DNA of 64,000 nucleotides from Pogostemon cablin. Taxonomy: Eukaryota > Streptophyta > Magnoliopsida > Lamiales > Lamiaceae. Of the stretch, positions 1 through 11,353 are shown piece after piece. The notes below the pieces were generated by a model, which saw only the letters and a program-made list of their open reading frames with translations, did no database searches and was not told the DNA's origin. The DNA lies in NCBI GenBank assembly GCA_023678885.1, contig CM042975.1, forward strand, positions 30,607,405-30,671,404. Reading direction: 5' to 3'. Both the position numbers and the translations under genes were made by a program. The number at the start of each line of letters is the position of its first letter. Within the stretch, counting starts at the first letter, position 1.

Positions 1-285
1 GTTAACCGTTAATCAACATAAAATCTGAAGTTTGTTGATAAGAATAGCCCGGCCCATGATAATAAGAAGATGGACCGAGCCCACTAATAAAAACTATTTG
101 GGCCTTCCTCTACATTGCTGGACAAGGTGGAAAAAAAAAAACCTTACACACTATATTAACTCATCAATTAGATGATAAACTATTTCATTCAAAATTAATA
201 GTCCATATATTTGTAACTAAATTCTTGTTTCAAAAAAGAGAAAATATATGTACTATATTGTAGTAAATTTTACTCAATTCTACAC
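1..285. other. intergenic, GCCCA boxes at left edge
   Basis: No coding region is recognised. Three GCCCA/GGGCC-type boxes lie within the first 110 bases. Such boxes are common in promoters of housekeeping plant genes, so the promoter of a leftward gene outside the window is possible but not shown. Confidence 0.25.
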
Positions 286-289
286 AATA

Positions 290-610
290 CTCCCTCCGTC
301 CCCCAAAGTATTTCACACTTTCCTTTTTCATCCGTCCCTCAAAGTATTTCACACTTTACTTTTACTAAATTTGGTAAAAAATACATTATACTAATACTCA
401 CTTTTTACACATATCCCAATATAATACTTACTTTTTCACATCTCCCAAAAACTTTACACACTTTTTTCACATCTCTCAATAACTTTACACACCTTTTTTA
501 TTAAATCAACTAAAATATATATTCTCTTTCTTACTTTATACATAAAAATACAAAATTTTCTTAAACTCCGCGCACACCAATACGCGAAATACTTCCCGGG
601 ACGTATAGAA
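290..610. mobile_element. Stowaway-like MITE, right end degenerate
   Basis: The left end reads CTCCCTCCGTCCCCCAAAG after a TA. The right end (about 582-610) is a decayed reverse complement of it, still showing GAAATACTTCCCGGGACG and a TA. The first 60 bases contain a second, internal copy of the terminal motif (CATCCGTCCCTCAAAGTA). Confidence 0.55.
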
Positions 611-1440
611 TACAAAAAATAATAATAATAAACAAATTCAAATGACATTGTATTTATTTTATTGAACATTAACACTATCAATCCATAATCCTCCCAACCT
701 CAACACTAATTGATACTGTCCTTGTTAATGTTCTTGTTTTAAATTCCAAGATTCATTATGTGCTAACTTTGTTAATATTATTTCTTATTTGAAACGAAAA
801 ATTAATTCATAAATTTGTGAAACCATTTTATTAAATATTTAGAGATTGTTCTTAGATTTAGAAGCATTCTTATTGGAACATTCCCCATAATTTATTCATA
901 AATTATGAATTACACGTCACCATTTAGATAAATTTCAGATATGGAGAAATGTATGCTTCATTCTTAGTTCCACTTAGCCACCTCAACATAATTCGTCTAC
1001 ATAGCTAAGTTTATTCACACACACCTTTTTAACATTAGTTATTTAAACATGCAATAAAATCTTCTACTAATATAAGTATATACCACTCCGTTTCAAAAAG
1101 TTATTTAAACATGCAATAAAATTTTCTACTAATATATACCACTCCGTCTTCCAAAAAAAAAAAATCCTTTACCTATTCTATTTTTTTATTTCAAAATAAT
1201 CTTCATCTTTCAAAAATAATAAAAAAATGTAGAAAATAAAAAAATCAAAAAAATAAAACTAACCATTTATTACACTTTATTTACTATAATACTACTAAAC
1301 TTAACACACTTAATATTATTTATCATTTATTTATTAAAAAAAAAAACCAAAATCCCTAGATACAACATTTTTCTTAATAAGGGAGGGGATTGGATTTCCT
1401 AATTCTATACTTTGTGTTACATTGGTATTTTTCATAACAT
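611..1440. other. AT-rich intergenic with a short tandem duplication
   Basis: No gene is seen. At about 1037-1147 a segment of roughly 55 bp (TTATTTAAACATGCAATAAAA up to ACCACTCCGT) occurs twice in tandem, and both copies end in a Stowaway-like ACTCCGT. Confidence 0.4.
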
Positions 1441-1441
1441 T

Positions 1442-1580
1442 ATAAACACCGTGCGTCTTGTGTCACATGAACACCGTGCGTCTTTGCAATTTCCGTGCTC
1501 CTTTGCAATTTAAACCCCTAGCAATATATAGGTTTAAATAGAATATGAAGAGGGAGGGTTGTGTTCACATGGGGTGTTAT
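1442..1580 (+). repeat. dispersed repeat, inverted partner at 3705-3860
   Basis: This segment (CTTTGCAATTTCCGTGC ... GTTCACATGGGG) is clearly matched, with small indels, by the reverse complement of about 3705-3860. The two copies face each other across 2.1 kb. No terminal motif or target duplication was found. Confidence 0.5.
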
Positions 1581-1775
1581 CTAGAATATTATTGCACATC
1601 ACATGCATCTTCTGCGTAGGGAAATAAATTCAATCATTGCCCTATGGTTTAAACTTTTATTTTTGTATAATTTTTCCTTTTCTCCTACATGTTATTCATC
1701 CAACGGCGTGACACATGATATGATGTACGAAAATGGTATAAAGAATTGGAATCGGTTATTATGACAAGTATCATT
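1580..1775. mobile_element. degenerate Mutator-type MITE (GACACGT family)
   Basis: It shows the family layout: a near-palindromic element with ATCATTGCCCTATGG in the middle and TCTCCTACATGTTATTCATCC on the right arm. The outer arms are diverged and no target duplication is recognisable. Confidence 0.35.
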
Positions 1776-2370
1776 CATTTAAAAAGTGAAATACAAAACG
1801 TAACACGAAGTTGGAATGGGTGATCCAAACAAAGTTGGAATATAGATGATCCAATGTCCAGAAGGACCATATACACACTTCTCTTCCCCTTCCACCCCCA
1901 ACCTACCTACCCAGCTGCATATACACAGACACAGTATCACAAACACAGAGGAGTAGATCAAATAAAGTGATAATGTTTCATGCACACAGATCTCTCATGT
2001 TGTTTCTTTCTCAGTGTATCAAAGTACTACTTGTCTTTCTTTTTTTTAAATTAATTTCAAGTTAATTTATATATTTGCTGAAATGGTAGAATTAGAAGAT
2101 AGAGAAAGATGATTTTGGTGCAGTGGGGTGACTGTGAGAGAGAAAATAAAAGATCTGCAGTGAAAAGGATCGATATCTTCAACCTTTTACTGCTTTCACT
2201 GATAAGTTTACGTCGCCAAACACTACCTATGCTTTGATTGCTTTCAGCCTGCCTTTCTTTTACCCTTTTCCTGTTTTGCTACTATTTACAGTCACTTTCT
2301 CAAACCTTGTTTTTAATTTCTCCACACTCATCATATCTCATCAACTAAATTGTTACTTCTTTTTTTAGAA
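1776..2370. other. intergenic, no gene seen
   Basis: Slightly less AT-rich than its surroundings (for example GAAGGACCATATACACACTT near 1861), but without a convincing coding frame or RNA gene on either strand. Confidence 0.3.
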
Positions 2371-2371
2371 T

Positions 2372-2627
2372 AACCCTTCGCATTTATTGTTCCAGAAAAA
2401 TTATTCTTTTTAACTAATTTTGTTGACTTTTAAAGAGTATTGTAGTATTTTTATATAATAAAAATATAAAGTAATGTCCGGTGTGTTAAGTAAGAATGAC
2501 AAATTTGAAATTTAAAAAACTTTTGAAGTTATAAATAAAATAATTGTTTTATTCTTTTGGGGTGTGAAGAATGTTATGCGAACATATAAACATAAGAGGT
2601 GTGAAAGTTGTGTAGGACGGATATGGT
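2372..2627. mobile_element. degenerate Stowaway-like MITE
   Basis: The interior (GAGTATTGTAGTATTTTTAT, ATAAAGTAATG, GGGGTGTGAAGAATG) matches the intact Stowaway at 59824-60104. The right end retains GGACGGATATGGTA. Confidence 0.5.
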
Positions 2628-2963
2628 ATTACAAACTCTACTATTTATTTCTTTTTTCTTTCTTAAATTCATTCTTCATTTCTCTTTTTTTTTCCTTTTT
2701 TATTTATTTTTAAATAGTATTTAAACAAAATTAGGCAATTTAATTTTAATGAGTTGAAAGTGATCAATTCGTCCAGTCTAAAAGCTGAAAGATTTGGTCA
2801 AAATATATTACTATTAATGCTTGTAAATTTATGTTTATGAATTGATATAATTAGTAAAACTTTAATGAACAATACTCAAAAGATTTAAACGTTTTGCAAT
2901 TACTCTTCTTCATTTTTTTAATTTACTGTTTTAATTTATTATTACTATTCTACTCGTTAATGA

Positions 2964-3294
2964 CACTAAAAAACTATTTTTCAATAATCGAATTCAATTA
3001 GTTGGTAATTACCAATGGAATATTAACAAAAATGACATTTTTCCTTTAGCAATGGAATGCAAACGGTTTTATTCTCTATTTTAGCAACGGAATTCAATCC
3101 GTTGATAACGGAATCATTATATAAATTACCAACGGAATTATTAGCAACGGATTACCGATGGGATTGAATTTCCGTTGCTAAAAATTTACTAATCACCACT
3201 TTACCAACGGAAATTTATCAACGGATTCCGTTTATAAACCAATTTAACAATGGAATTTAGGCATTTACCAACGGAATATTCCATTGATAAAAAA
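2964..3294. mobile_element. CACTA-like MITE, right end lost
   Basis: It starts with CACTAAAAAACTATTTTTC and contains many subterminal repeats of the type AGCAACGGAATTCAATCCG and ACCAACGGA on both strands, as in the element at 6079-6467. The right terminus is missing where a Stowaway fragment begins. Confidence 0.55.
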
Positions 3295-3296
3295 TA

Positions 3297-3515
3297 CCCT
3301 CCGTCCCATTTCAATGTTTACGTTTCTATTTTGCGCGTCTCATTTCAATTTTTACGTTTTCCTTTTTGTAATATGGGACTCACCTAAAACGATTAATATA
3401 TCATCCAACACTAATACACCTACCCACTTTACATTAAATATTATATTTTTCCACTCACTATCTATTAAAATATTATACTTCTTAATCAACGTTCAAAAAG
3501 CAAACGTAAACGTAA
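3297..3515. mobile_element. truncated Stowaway-like MITE
   Basis: The left end CCCTCCGTCCCATTTCAATG and interior match the intact copy at 22143-22381. The right terminus is gone: after GCAAACGTAAACGTAAATTT the sequence leaves the family. It abuts the CACTA-like element at a TA. Confidence 0.6.
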
Positions 3516-3704
3516 ATTTCATTGATTTACTAATTAAAAAATCTGTCATATCTAGTTCGTTAAAAGATATTTATGAGTAGTTTCATTGATCCATTTACAC
3601 GATCTTTCCAATTTTGATTAATTTTGAAAATTCCCCTTTGATATGTTGAAGCCAAATGTTATTTGGCGAACAAAAAATACGCAAAAGTTTCTGCGCTCCC
3701 GGGG

Positions 3705-3860
3705 ATACGGTAAGTGTCCCCATGTGAATACAACCCTTCCCCTCCCTATTCTATTTAAACCTATGTATTGCTAGGGAGTTTAAATTGTAAAGGGGCACGA
3801 AAATTGCAAAGAGGTACGGATCTAAATCCGTGTGCCGGGCGCACAAGAGACTCACTCCAA
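3705..3860 (-). repeat. dispersed repeat, inverted copy of 1442-1580
   Basis: Reverse-complement homologue of 1442-1580, with the same order of blocks (CACATGGGG, GTTTAAATAGAAT, CTAGCAATA, TTTGCAATTT). Confidence 0.5.
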
Positions 3861-3955
3861 AAAATATTACCCCAATTAACTATAGTGATTGATTTAATTA
3901 TTTTGAACCTAGAATTGTAAGTTTTTCTACCCAATATGTGTTATTCCGTAATATA

Positions 3956-4673
3956 TAGGGTGATCACGGTGCGGTTTGGGCGGTTTTTCGACAAAATTTA
4001 AATTGTCTTGCTATGGGCGGTTCGGTTTTATGTTTAGTTTAAAACCGCGATTTTTCAACTATAAACCATCGATCGGTTTTTTGCTGTTTGACGGTCGGTT
4101 TTGGCGGTATAGCGGTTTTAATAATAAGATTGAATACAACTATATAAATAATATGAAACTTAAATATAGATAAATATATATGTTTCAATAAATGTACCCA
4201 TGATAACAATTACAATTGTATAATTCAAAATTAGTCTAAAATATCAATTTCTTGATAGTAAGAACACATTTTTTATTTTAAATTTATATTGTATCACTTT
4301 CTAATCATGAATTTAAACGTCTCTATAGAGTTTAAATAATAAATTATCATGAATATTTTTTTTAAGTTATCATCATTTGTTAGAAAATTTAAGATCATAA
4401 AATTTGACAATAGCAAAGGGTTACAAGTGTATAACAAGTTGAGATTCAAACATTTAAATTAGTTTAAATCTCATACATATAGTATACATGTACATAATAT
4501 ATGTTGGCGGTGCGGTGCAATTTTAGGAAAAAATCGAAATTGCACCGTTAAGGCGGTGCGGTTTTCACAAATAAAAATAAACTACGGTTTATGTAATTAT
4601 ATTGTTAGTAGCGGTGCAATTCGGTACGGTTCGGGCGGTTTGCGCGGTTTTGGAAAATTTGTGCTCACCCCTA
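3956..4673. mobile_element. non-autonomous hAT element, 718 bp
   Basis: The termini are TAGGGTGATCAC and, at the right end read inward, TAGGGGTGAGCAC, typical of plant hAT elements. It is flanked by an exact 8-bp target duplication GTAATATA (3948-3955 and 4674-4681). The ends are rich in GCGGTTT/CGGTTTTGGCGG repeats. There is no transposase; the interior is AT-rich. Confidence 0.85.
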
Positions 4674-4698
4674 GTAATATAAATGAATTTGCAATGTA

Positions 4699-4950
4699 CT
4701 ATCTCTGTTCTGTATTAACATTTATATTTTTCATTTTAAGTTGTCTATTTAAAGTTTACGTTTCCTTTTTTGTTAAGTTGGGCCCACACAAAATAATTAT
4801 TTGTTTCATGTAGGATCACACACAACACTAATTATAATTATCTACTTTACATTAAATATTAATTTTCTCATCTCACTACACATTAAACTGTTATATCTAT
4901 TACTTTACGTGTAATAAGTAAACGTAAACATTAACGCAGTACGGATGAGT
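4699..4950. mobile_element. degenerate Stowaway-like MITE
   Basis: The ends read CTATCTCTGTTCTG and GTACGGATGAG, flanked by TA. The interior (GTTTACGTTTCC, GGGCCCACACAAAATAATTA) matches the GTTTACG subgroup seen at 22143 and 8665. Confidence 0.5.
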
Positions 4951-5377
4951 ATACGATAACAACCCTTTAAAATTTGAGAAAAATGGTTTTCAACTTTTTA
5001 TTTTAGAGGATCACTTGGGTGACCCGTGGTCACCCATGAATTACCCAGTATTTTATTTTATTTTTGTTGTCTTGGAGTTGGTGCATTGCCATTTTTGTTC
5101 CAAAGGTAACTTGCTTCCTTTCTATCCCTTCTCCTTTTCTTCTGTACTTGTAGTATAATTTTGGCATAAATTTTATAGGAGTAATTTTATTTCATTTTTA
5201 ATTATTATTTTATATTGATTTTATTTATGTCCATCTGTCCATATTCTGACTTGTCAACAGTGGTTCTGTCTCATGTTGTTCCTTATTGTTATGTTGGATT
5301 TTTGTATGGGCTTCAGGCCCAACCTGACCATTGAATATGGTTGTAATTATTGGTAATAAAATTATTTAAAACTAATA
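4951..5377. other. intergenic with a perfect short palindrome
   Basis: A hairpin with 9-bp arms, TGGGTGACC-CGT-GGTCACCCA, lies at 5016-5036. No gene is seen. Confidence 0.35.
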
Positions 5378-5580
5378 CTCCCTCTTTCCTGCCCAAACAT
5401 TACCGTTTATTTTTTGTGCGTAAATTAAGGAGTATTATTATTTTATGTGTAGTGAGTAGTTGTATTAGTAGTGAGTGGTGGGCCACACATGGTACCTTTT
5501 TACTAAAAGTGGGAAATTAGGACATTTGGATAGGACGCTCAATATAGTAAAATGGTGAACTTTCGGTGGGGCGGAGGGAG
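5378..5580. mobile_element. Stowaway-like MITE
   Basis: CTCCCTCTTTCCTGCCC on the left and GGGGCGGAGGGAG on the right, each next to TA. It includes the frequent block ATTATTTTATGTGTAGTGAG. Confidence 0.65.
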
Positions 5581-5606
5581 TATACTATGTGGTTACTTTT
5601 ATAGTA

Positions 5607-5865
5607 CTCCCTCCGTCCTACTAAACTATTCACTCTTACCTCATTTGTTTGTCCCATTACACTCTCCACCCTCCAAAAATAATAAAAGATTCAAAACAAA
5701 TAACCCCTCACTACATTATATTTTCAAAAATGACACTCTCACCTAACTCACATAACTTACTTTATTATTTATTTATTACTTAAAAATACCACAATACCCC
5801 TAAAAGTCAATAAAAGTAACTTTTCTTACCCTCCCTATCTACCGTAATAATGAGGGTTGAGGGAG
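5607..5865. mobile_element. Stowaway MITE
   Basis: CTCCCTCCGTCCTACTAAAC on the left and GGGTTGAGGGAG on the right, with TA on both sides. It starts 27 bp after the previous Stowaway. Confidence 0.75.
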
Positions 5866-6078
5866 TAATATATAGTTGTGAATGTGCAATTAATTTAATT
5901 CCATACTCTAGGAAATTGAATATATGTCGCACTGCAATTTATTCTTTTCAATATGAATTTAGTAGGATTATGTGGATAACCTTAAAACTTTTTTTTTAAT
6001 ATAATAAATTGATATAATTAAAATTTTAATTAATAAGTAGTAATAACATATAATTAATTTATAGATAAAAAATAATAA

Positions 6079-6467
6079 CACTATAAAAAAAGATTTTTTT
6101 AGCAATTGAATTTAGCAACAGAATTCAATCAGTTGGTAATTAGCCATGGATTAGCAACAAAAATGTCATTTTTGTTTTAGCAACGGAATGACGTATTTAT
6201 TCTCTATTTAAGCAACGGAATTCAATCCGTTGGTGATTACCAACGGATTACCAAGGCAATCATTATATAAATTACCAACGAAAATATTAACAACTGATTA
6301 CCAACGAAATTATTTGCCAACGAAATTGATTTTTCATTGCTAAAATTTTACCAACCACCACTTTATCAACGGATTCCGTTACTAATCCGTTGGTAAGCCA
6401 ATTTAACAATAGAATTAAAGCTTTTAACAATGGAATATTCTGTTGTTAAAAAATAGTTTTTGTAGTG
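6079..6467. mobile_element. CACTA-like MITE, 389 bp
   Basis: It begins CACTATAAAAAAAG and ends TTTTTGTAGTG, the inverted CACTA terminus. It is filled with subterminal motifs AGCAACGGA/ACCAACGGA and their complements. Flanking triplets are TAA and TAC, so a clean 3-bp duplication is not visible. A Stowaway starts 2 bp after its end. Confidence 0.75.
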
Positions 6468-6469
6468 TA

Positions 6470-6683
6470 CTCCCTCCGTCCGGATTCAAGGGTGTCATTT
6501 GCTTTTGGGCATGGAGATTAAAAAGTATTATTATTAATGTGTAGTGGGAAGTTGTATTAGTGGAGGTATGGGTCCCATTTTTTAGTTGTATTAGTTGGTG
6601 TGTGTGGATAAAAAAGGAAATGAGACCCTTGGGGGCGGACGCCCAAAATGAAAAAATTATACCCTTGAAAGTGGACGGAGAGA
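6470..6683. mobile_element. Stowaway MITE
   Basis: CTCCCTCCGTCCGGATTCAA on the left and GAAAGTGGACGGAGAG on the right. Its left TA is the two bases separating it from the CACTA-like element. Confidence 0.75.
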
Positions 6684-6702
6684 ATAATAGTGTAATAAAC
6701 TA

Positions 6703-6981
6703 CCCCTCTATCCCATAAACAAATTCACACTTTATATTTTTGTTCGTCTCCTAAACAAATTCACACCCCCAAATAAGGAAATACATACAAATCAATAACC
6801 ATACAACACCTTTAATTTCAAAATTGACACCCCTTTACAACTCACATAACTCTTTACAACTCACATAACTTACTTTATAATTTATTTATTACCTAAAAAT
6901 ACTAAACTACCCCTAAAAGTAAAGTAAAAATAAATTTTTATTAAACTTCGTATCTAGAACTTCTCTTTGGGATGAAGGTAG
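6703..6981. mobile_element. diverged Stowaway-like MITE
   Basis: The ends CCCCTCTATCCCATAAAC and TTGGGATGAAGGTAG are flanked by TA. The interior block TTATTTATTACCTAAAAATAC is shared with 5607-5865 and 39555-39843. Confidence 0.6.
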
Positions 6982-7970
6982 TATTTTATAAACAAATTAT
7001 ATTATAAATAAAATAATATTTTAAAAAATAATATTAATAACCCCTTTAATATAAAATGAGGGAAAATATCACATTTGATCCCATAAAAATTCCTTCACTT
7101 CAATTACAGTCACATAGGAATACACTGGTCCTATAACTAGCGGTTTTGGTCCCATAAGAATATTATAATCATAATTTTCGAAAATTTTCATTCCAAATTA
7201 ACTTATATTATTATAAACTATCATATTTATATTATTTTCTCTCTTTCAAAATAGACATAGTCCATTTTGGTCTTGTTAATGGTTCAGAATATTTCGTAAA
7301 CTATTAACAGATTTTGATGAAAAATTCTTATGTGACTAAATCTGTCAGTTTTGGGACCTTTTGGCATTGAACAATTCTTACTGGACTAAATTTGAAATTA
7401 TCCCTATAAAATGATAATTGATTACATTATTTAAAAGATAAAGTCACTTGTGAGACGCTACTTAGGTGTGACGTGTTAGTGTATGCTTACTATATATAAA
7501 TTAAATATGTTTAATGATTGTTAGAATATGATTACTGTATAGATAAAATATATTTAATGATTGTTAAAGTATATTTTTTAAAATATAATTTTAGAATATT
7601 ATAATATGTTTCATTATTAACATATTTTAACTACGAATAAATATATTTTATCTATATAAATAAGCATATTTCATTAATTGATCATATAAGAGAGCGTCCC
7701 ATAAAGATCTCAAACATCATCCGACAAGTCTACCCCTTGATTAAACATCATGACATATAATTAAGATAATTTTTATAAGCACATCAATACACTCTATGCA
7801 TGTCTCCAAAACAAATTGCAATTGAAATACATATAACAAAGAAGAACTAATTTTAATTAAACTTTCATTGATCTTTTAATGCATATCAATTAATCGACAC
7901 TTCGTTTTTTGAATTTAATTCTAAACTCTGTTTTAATAAATCACAAACCTCATTTTTCCCGTTTCGATTA
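6982..7970. other. AT-rich intergenic, no gene seen
   Basis: Contains low-complexity AT sequence and several copies of a short inverted motif around TAATATATTTTATCTATA (7470-7670 and again near 8500-8590). No coding frame is supported. Confidence 0.3.
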
Positions 7971-8172
7971 CTCCCTCCGTCCGCTTTGAAGGGTATCATT
8001 TTTTACGCCCCCAAAAGTTTCATTTACTTTTTTATCCACACACACCCACTAATACAACTAAAAATGGGATCCACACATCCACTAATACAACTACCCACTA
8101 CACATTAAATAACAATACTCCTTAATCTCCGTGCACAAAAGCAACTGATACCTTGAATCCGGACGGAGGGAG
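7971..8172. mobile_element. Stowaway MITE
   Basis: Near-perfect termini CTCCCTCCGTCCGCTTTGAA and TTGAATCCGGACGGAGGGAG, with TA on both sides. Related to the copy at 6470. Confidence 0.85.
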
Positions 8173-8217
8173 TATGTCACAAGGATACAAAGAAGGGACA
8201 GTTGTTGTTAAGGTATA

Positions 8218-8444
8218 CTCTCTTCATCCTCTTTAAAGAGGGTTTTTTTTTTTCTATTTTGGCCGTCCTACCTAAAGATTTCCTTTCCATTTACACACGT
8301 GAGACCTCCACATACCCACTAATACAATTAAAATATGAGACTCACACTTCCACTAATACAACTACTCACTACACATTAAATAATAATACTCCTTAATCCA
8401 CGTGCCAAAAAGCAAAAGTCCCTCTTAGTGAGGGACGGAGGGAG
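8218..8444. mobile_element. Stowaway MITE
   Basis: CTCTCTTCATCCTCTTTAAA on the left and TTAGTGAGGGACGGAGGGAG on the right. Same subgroup as 47330, 51660 and 60221. Confidence 0.8.
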
Positions 8445-8664
8445 TACTTGAGTAAGTAAAATATGTTAATTTGTAGCTAAAGTATGTTGTAGTAAATCAT
8501 ACTATAATACTTTAAAAATATACTTTAATTTAACTTTAATCATATTTAAAAAAACATATTTTACATATATAGTAAGCATATTTTAATAACAGATAGACCC
8601 GTCTCACGAAATTATAGTCTCACAAGAGACTTTATCCAAAATTATTTCACTTACTATATTAGTA

Positions 8665-8919
8665 CTCCCTTCGTCCCGTCCTAATAGTTACGCATTACCA
8701 TTTTGGGCGTCCCACCCCAATGGTTACGTTTCCTTTTTTAGCATATGGGACCCACACAAATTAACTTTTTCTCTCTCCATAACCCCACACATCACACTAA
8801 TACACCTATCCACTTTACATTAAAATATTATTTCTCTCACCTCAATACACATTAAAATACTATACTCATTAATCAACGTGTAAAAAGCAAACGTAACTAT
8901 AAGAACGGGACGGAGGGAG
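8665..8919. mobile_element. Stowaway MITE
   Basis: CTCCCTTCGTCCCGTCCTAA and ATAAGAACGGGACGGAGGGAG-type ends with flanking TA. Same subgroup as 49136 and 52097. Confidence 0.85.
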
Positions 8920-8954
8920 TATTTCTTTTTGGTAAGATCATACTATATTAAATA

Positions 8955-9216
8955 CTCCATCCGTCCCAATTCAGATATCACAATTCTATTTTGGGTTGTC
9001 CCACAAAAGTTTGCACTTTCTTAAAAAAGTAAAAAGTCAAACACAATCACTATTCTACGTACACTTTATTTACAAAAAAAATCACCTTTACCCAACACAC
9101 ATAATATAATTTATAATTTATTTATTACTAAAAATACCCTAATACCCCTAAAAATTATTATTTTTCTTAATATGCGTTTATAAATTTGTGTGCAAATATT
9201 TGTTGGAGGGAGGGAG
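8955..9216. mobile_element. Stowaway MITE
   Basis: CTCCATCCGTCCCAATTCAG on the left and TTGTTGGAGGGAGGGAG on the right, with TA on both sides. Confidence 0.7.
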
Positions 9217-9235
9217 TATTACTTTTAAAAAAATA

Positions 9236-9458
9236 TTCCCTCTGTCCGTCGGAAAGATATACATTTTGCTATTTTGGGTGTCCGCACCAAATGTATACAT
9301 TTTCCTTTTTAAAAACATAGGACTCACACACATCACTAATACATTTATATATGGGTCTCACACCTCACTAATATATTTAGCTACTATATTAAATAATAAT
9401 ACTCCTTAATCTACGTGAAAAAAATAAATGTATATCTCTTGAGCGAGAACTGATGGAG
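9236..9458. mobile_element. Stowaway-like MITE
   Basis: TTCCCTCTGTCCGTCGGAAA on the left and a decayed right end GAGCGAGAACTGATGGAG before TA. Confidence 0.6.
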
Positions 9459-9760
9459 TAATTAAAAAAAATGAAAGTAGTGAAACATAGTTAATGGAAA
9501 AGGGCAAGTAGGAAGGCGATTAGCGGTCTTCCTAGAATCCCACAAACGAATGTTATAAGACTCGGCCTCTTGGGTTTAGGGTTTTCTCTCAACTCGATAA
9601 CTCCTCGGAATTGCTGTCTCTTCAACCTGTCTGGTCTGGTCCCTCTCACCCCCACCCCATCCCACCCACCCCCCACCTGTTTATTTTCAAAATAAATGAG
9701 GGATACAAGAGGGTTTTCTTGATTTCTCAAGGGTAGACAACAAACTCACCCATGAACACA
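9459..9760. other. intergenic, GC-richer stretch, function unknown
   Basis: About 9520-9690 is C-rich on the plus strand (CACCCCCACCCCATCCCACC). An open frame of 79 codons exists on the minus strand (9491-9730), but it resembles no family I recognise and its composition follows the C-run. Confidence 0.25.
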
Positions 9761-9768
9761 CCTTTGCT

Positions 9769-10962
9769 TAGGGGTGGGCGGTATGGCATACCGAAAATTT
9801 TTGGTCATATCAAATACCGTACCGAAATTTTCGGTATATAAAAAATCATACCGTTACCTTACCTAAACTTTCGGTATACCGTAGTTCGGTATACCGATAT
9901 TTCGGTATAAGAAAATAGTATACCTTCTGCTTACCGATATTTCGGTATACTATATCATACCTAAAATATCGGTATATACCATTCTATTAGATAGTTTGTT
10001 ATGCCGTTATACACCTAAAATTCAATAAATCTAATAAAAACTGTACTAGAAAAGTGAAAGATAGCTATAAAACAAATTCTAATAGATAACAAATTCATAA
10101 TAAGAAAAATATACGACAATCCATAAACGACCAAATTAAATAAGAGTAAGTCTCATGAAAACCGGGTTTACATGTAAGCCTTATTTTTTAATATTACTCT
10201 TTAGTATATAAAAAATTACTCTTTGAAGAGTAATAATTTTTATACAGAAGAGTAATAATTCATATCTCAAAAGTAATTTTTCATGTACTAAAAAGTAATC
10301 GATAAATCAGGATTTACAAGAATTTGAAGAGTAATTTTTTAATTTAGAAGAGTAACAATTAATGTGCTACATAGTAATTTTTTATGTACTAAACAGTAAC
10401 AGAGTTTACATAATTGATATATCTAAACCCAATTTACACAAGTATTTGTCATTAAATAAATTAAATAAATTAGTACCTAAGAGATCTACACAAAAATCAT
10501 ATGGAACTTATATTAAAATCAACACTTTTAAATTTTCATATAGGATAGAACTACGTAATTAAAAAAGAAATACAACATATCATGAAAGTCAATCCACTTT
10601 ATTCCATTTATAATTATGAAGAAATATATAGTAGGATTTTTAGATTTAATCTTTTAATTAAATAGTGTATATATATAATTTAATTAAAAATTATAATATA
10701 TAAATAATAATTATAATTGGATATATCATGTAGTATGGAAATATCGTATAATATTACTTAAAAATTGAATATTTTACAGTATTTCGGTATATACCGAAAT
10801 ACCGCGGTATTGATCATTTATATACCTTTATCGTACCAAAATTTTCAATACGGTATCATACCTTACCAAAAATTTCGGCATACCTAAAATTTCGGTAAAA
10901 TCGGTATTTTTCGATATGGTAAGGACGGTATACCGAAATTTCGGTATTTTTCCCCAGCCCTA
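9769..10962. mobile_element. non-autonomous hAT element, 1194 bp
   Basis: Termini TAGGGGTGGGCGGTAT and, read inward from the right, TAGGGCTGGGG. An exact 8-bp target duplication CCTTTGCT occurs at 9761-9768 and 10963-10970. The first and last about 180 bp are packed with palindromic units of the form CGGTATACCGAAATTTCGGT. The middle is AT-rich and has no transposase. Confidence 0.9.
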
Positions 10963-11353
10963 CCTTTGCTCGCGCAAATCTAGCTAAACTTGTTACAGTG
11001 TTCATTTTTTTTTCGTAATGGGGTCTACTCAACTGCTGCTTGCTGCTTGATGCATTCTATATCTATTCTCTACACACTTTTTTTATTTTTATTTTTTTAA
11101 TATGGATTATTAATTTATGCTAATTAAATTGAATATCGCACTATATATTTACTTTGGTGCAAGGAACTTGAAGCTTGCACGAGCTGAATGAATTCTTAAA
11201 ATCTACGAGTGTGTGTATATGGGAATGGGCCCATGAATTGTGTTAATTTTCAATCAATTCATCTACCATACAATAATCTTCCTCTTTCCAACATTTCCTC
11301 AATTAATATTATATACTCATTTCTTCAAACATTACTATGTATCATTATCTACA

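Noticed and set aside
454..681. 75-codon minus-strand frame
   Set aside because: Lies mostly over Stowaway sequence and AT repeats; no family resemblance.
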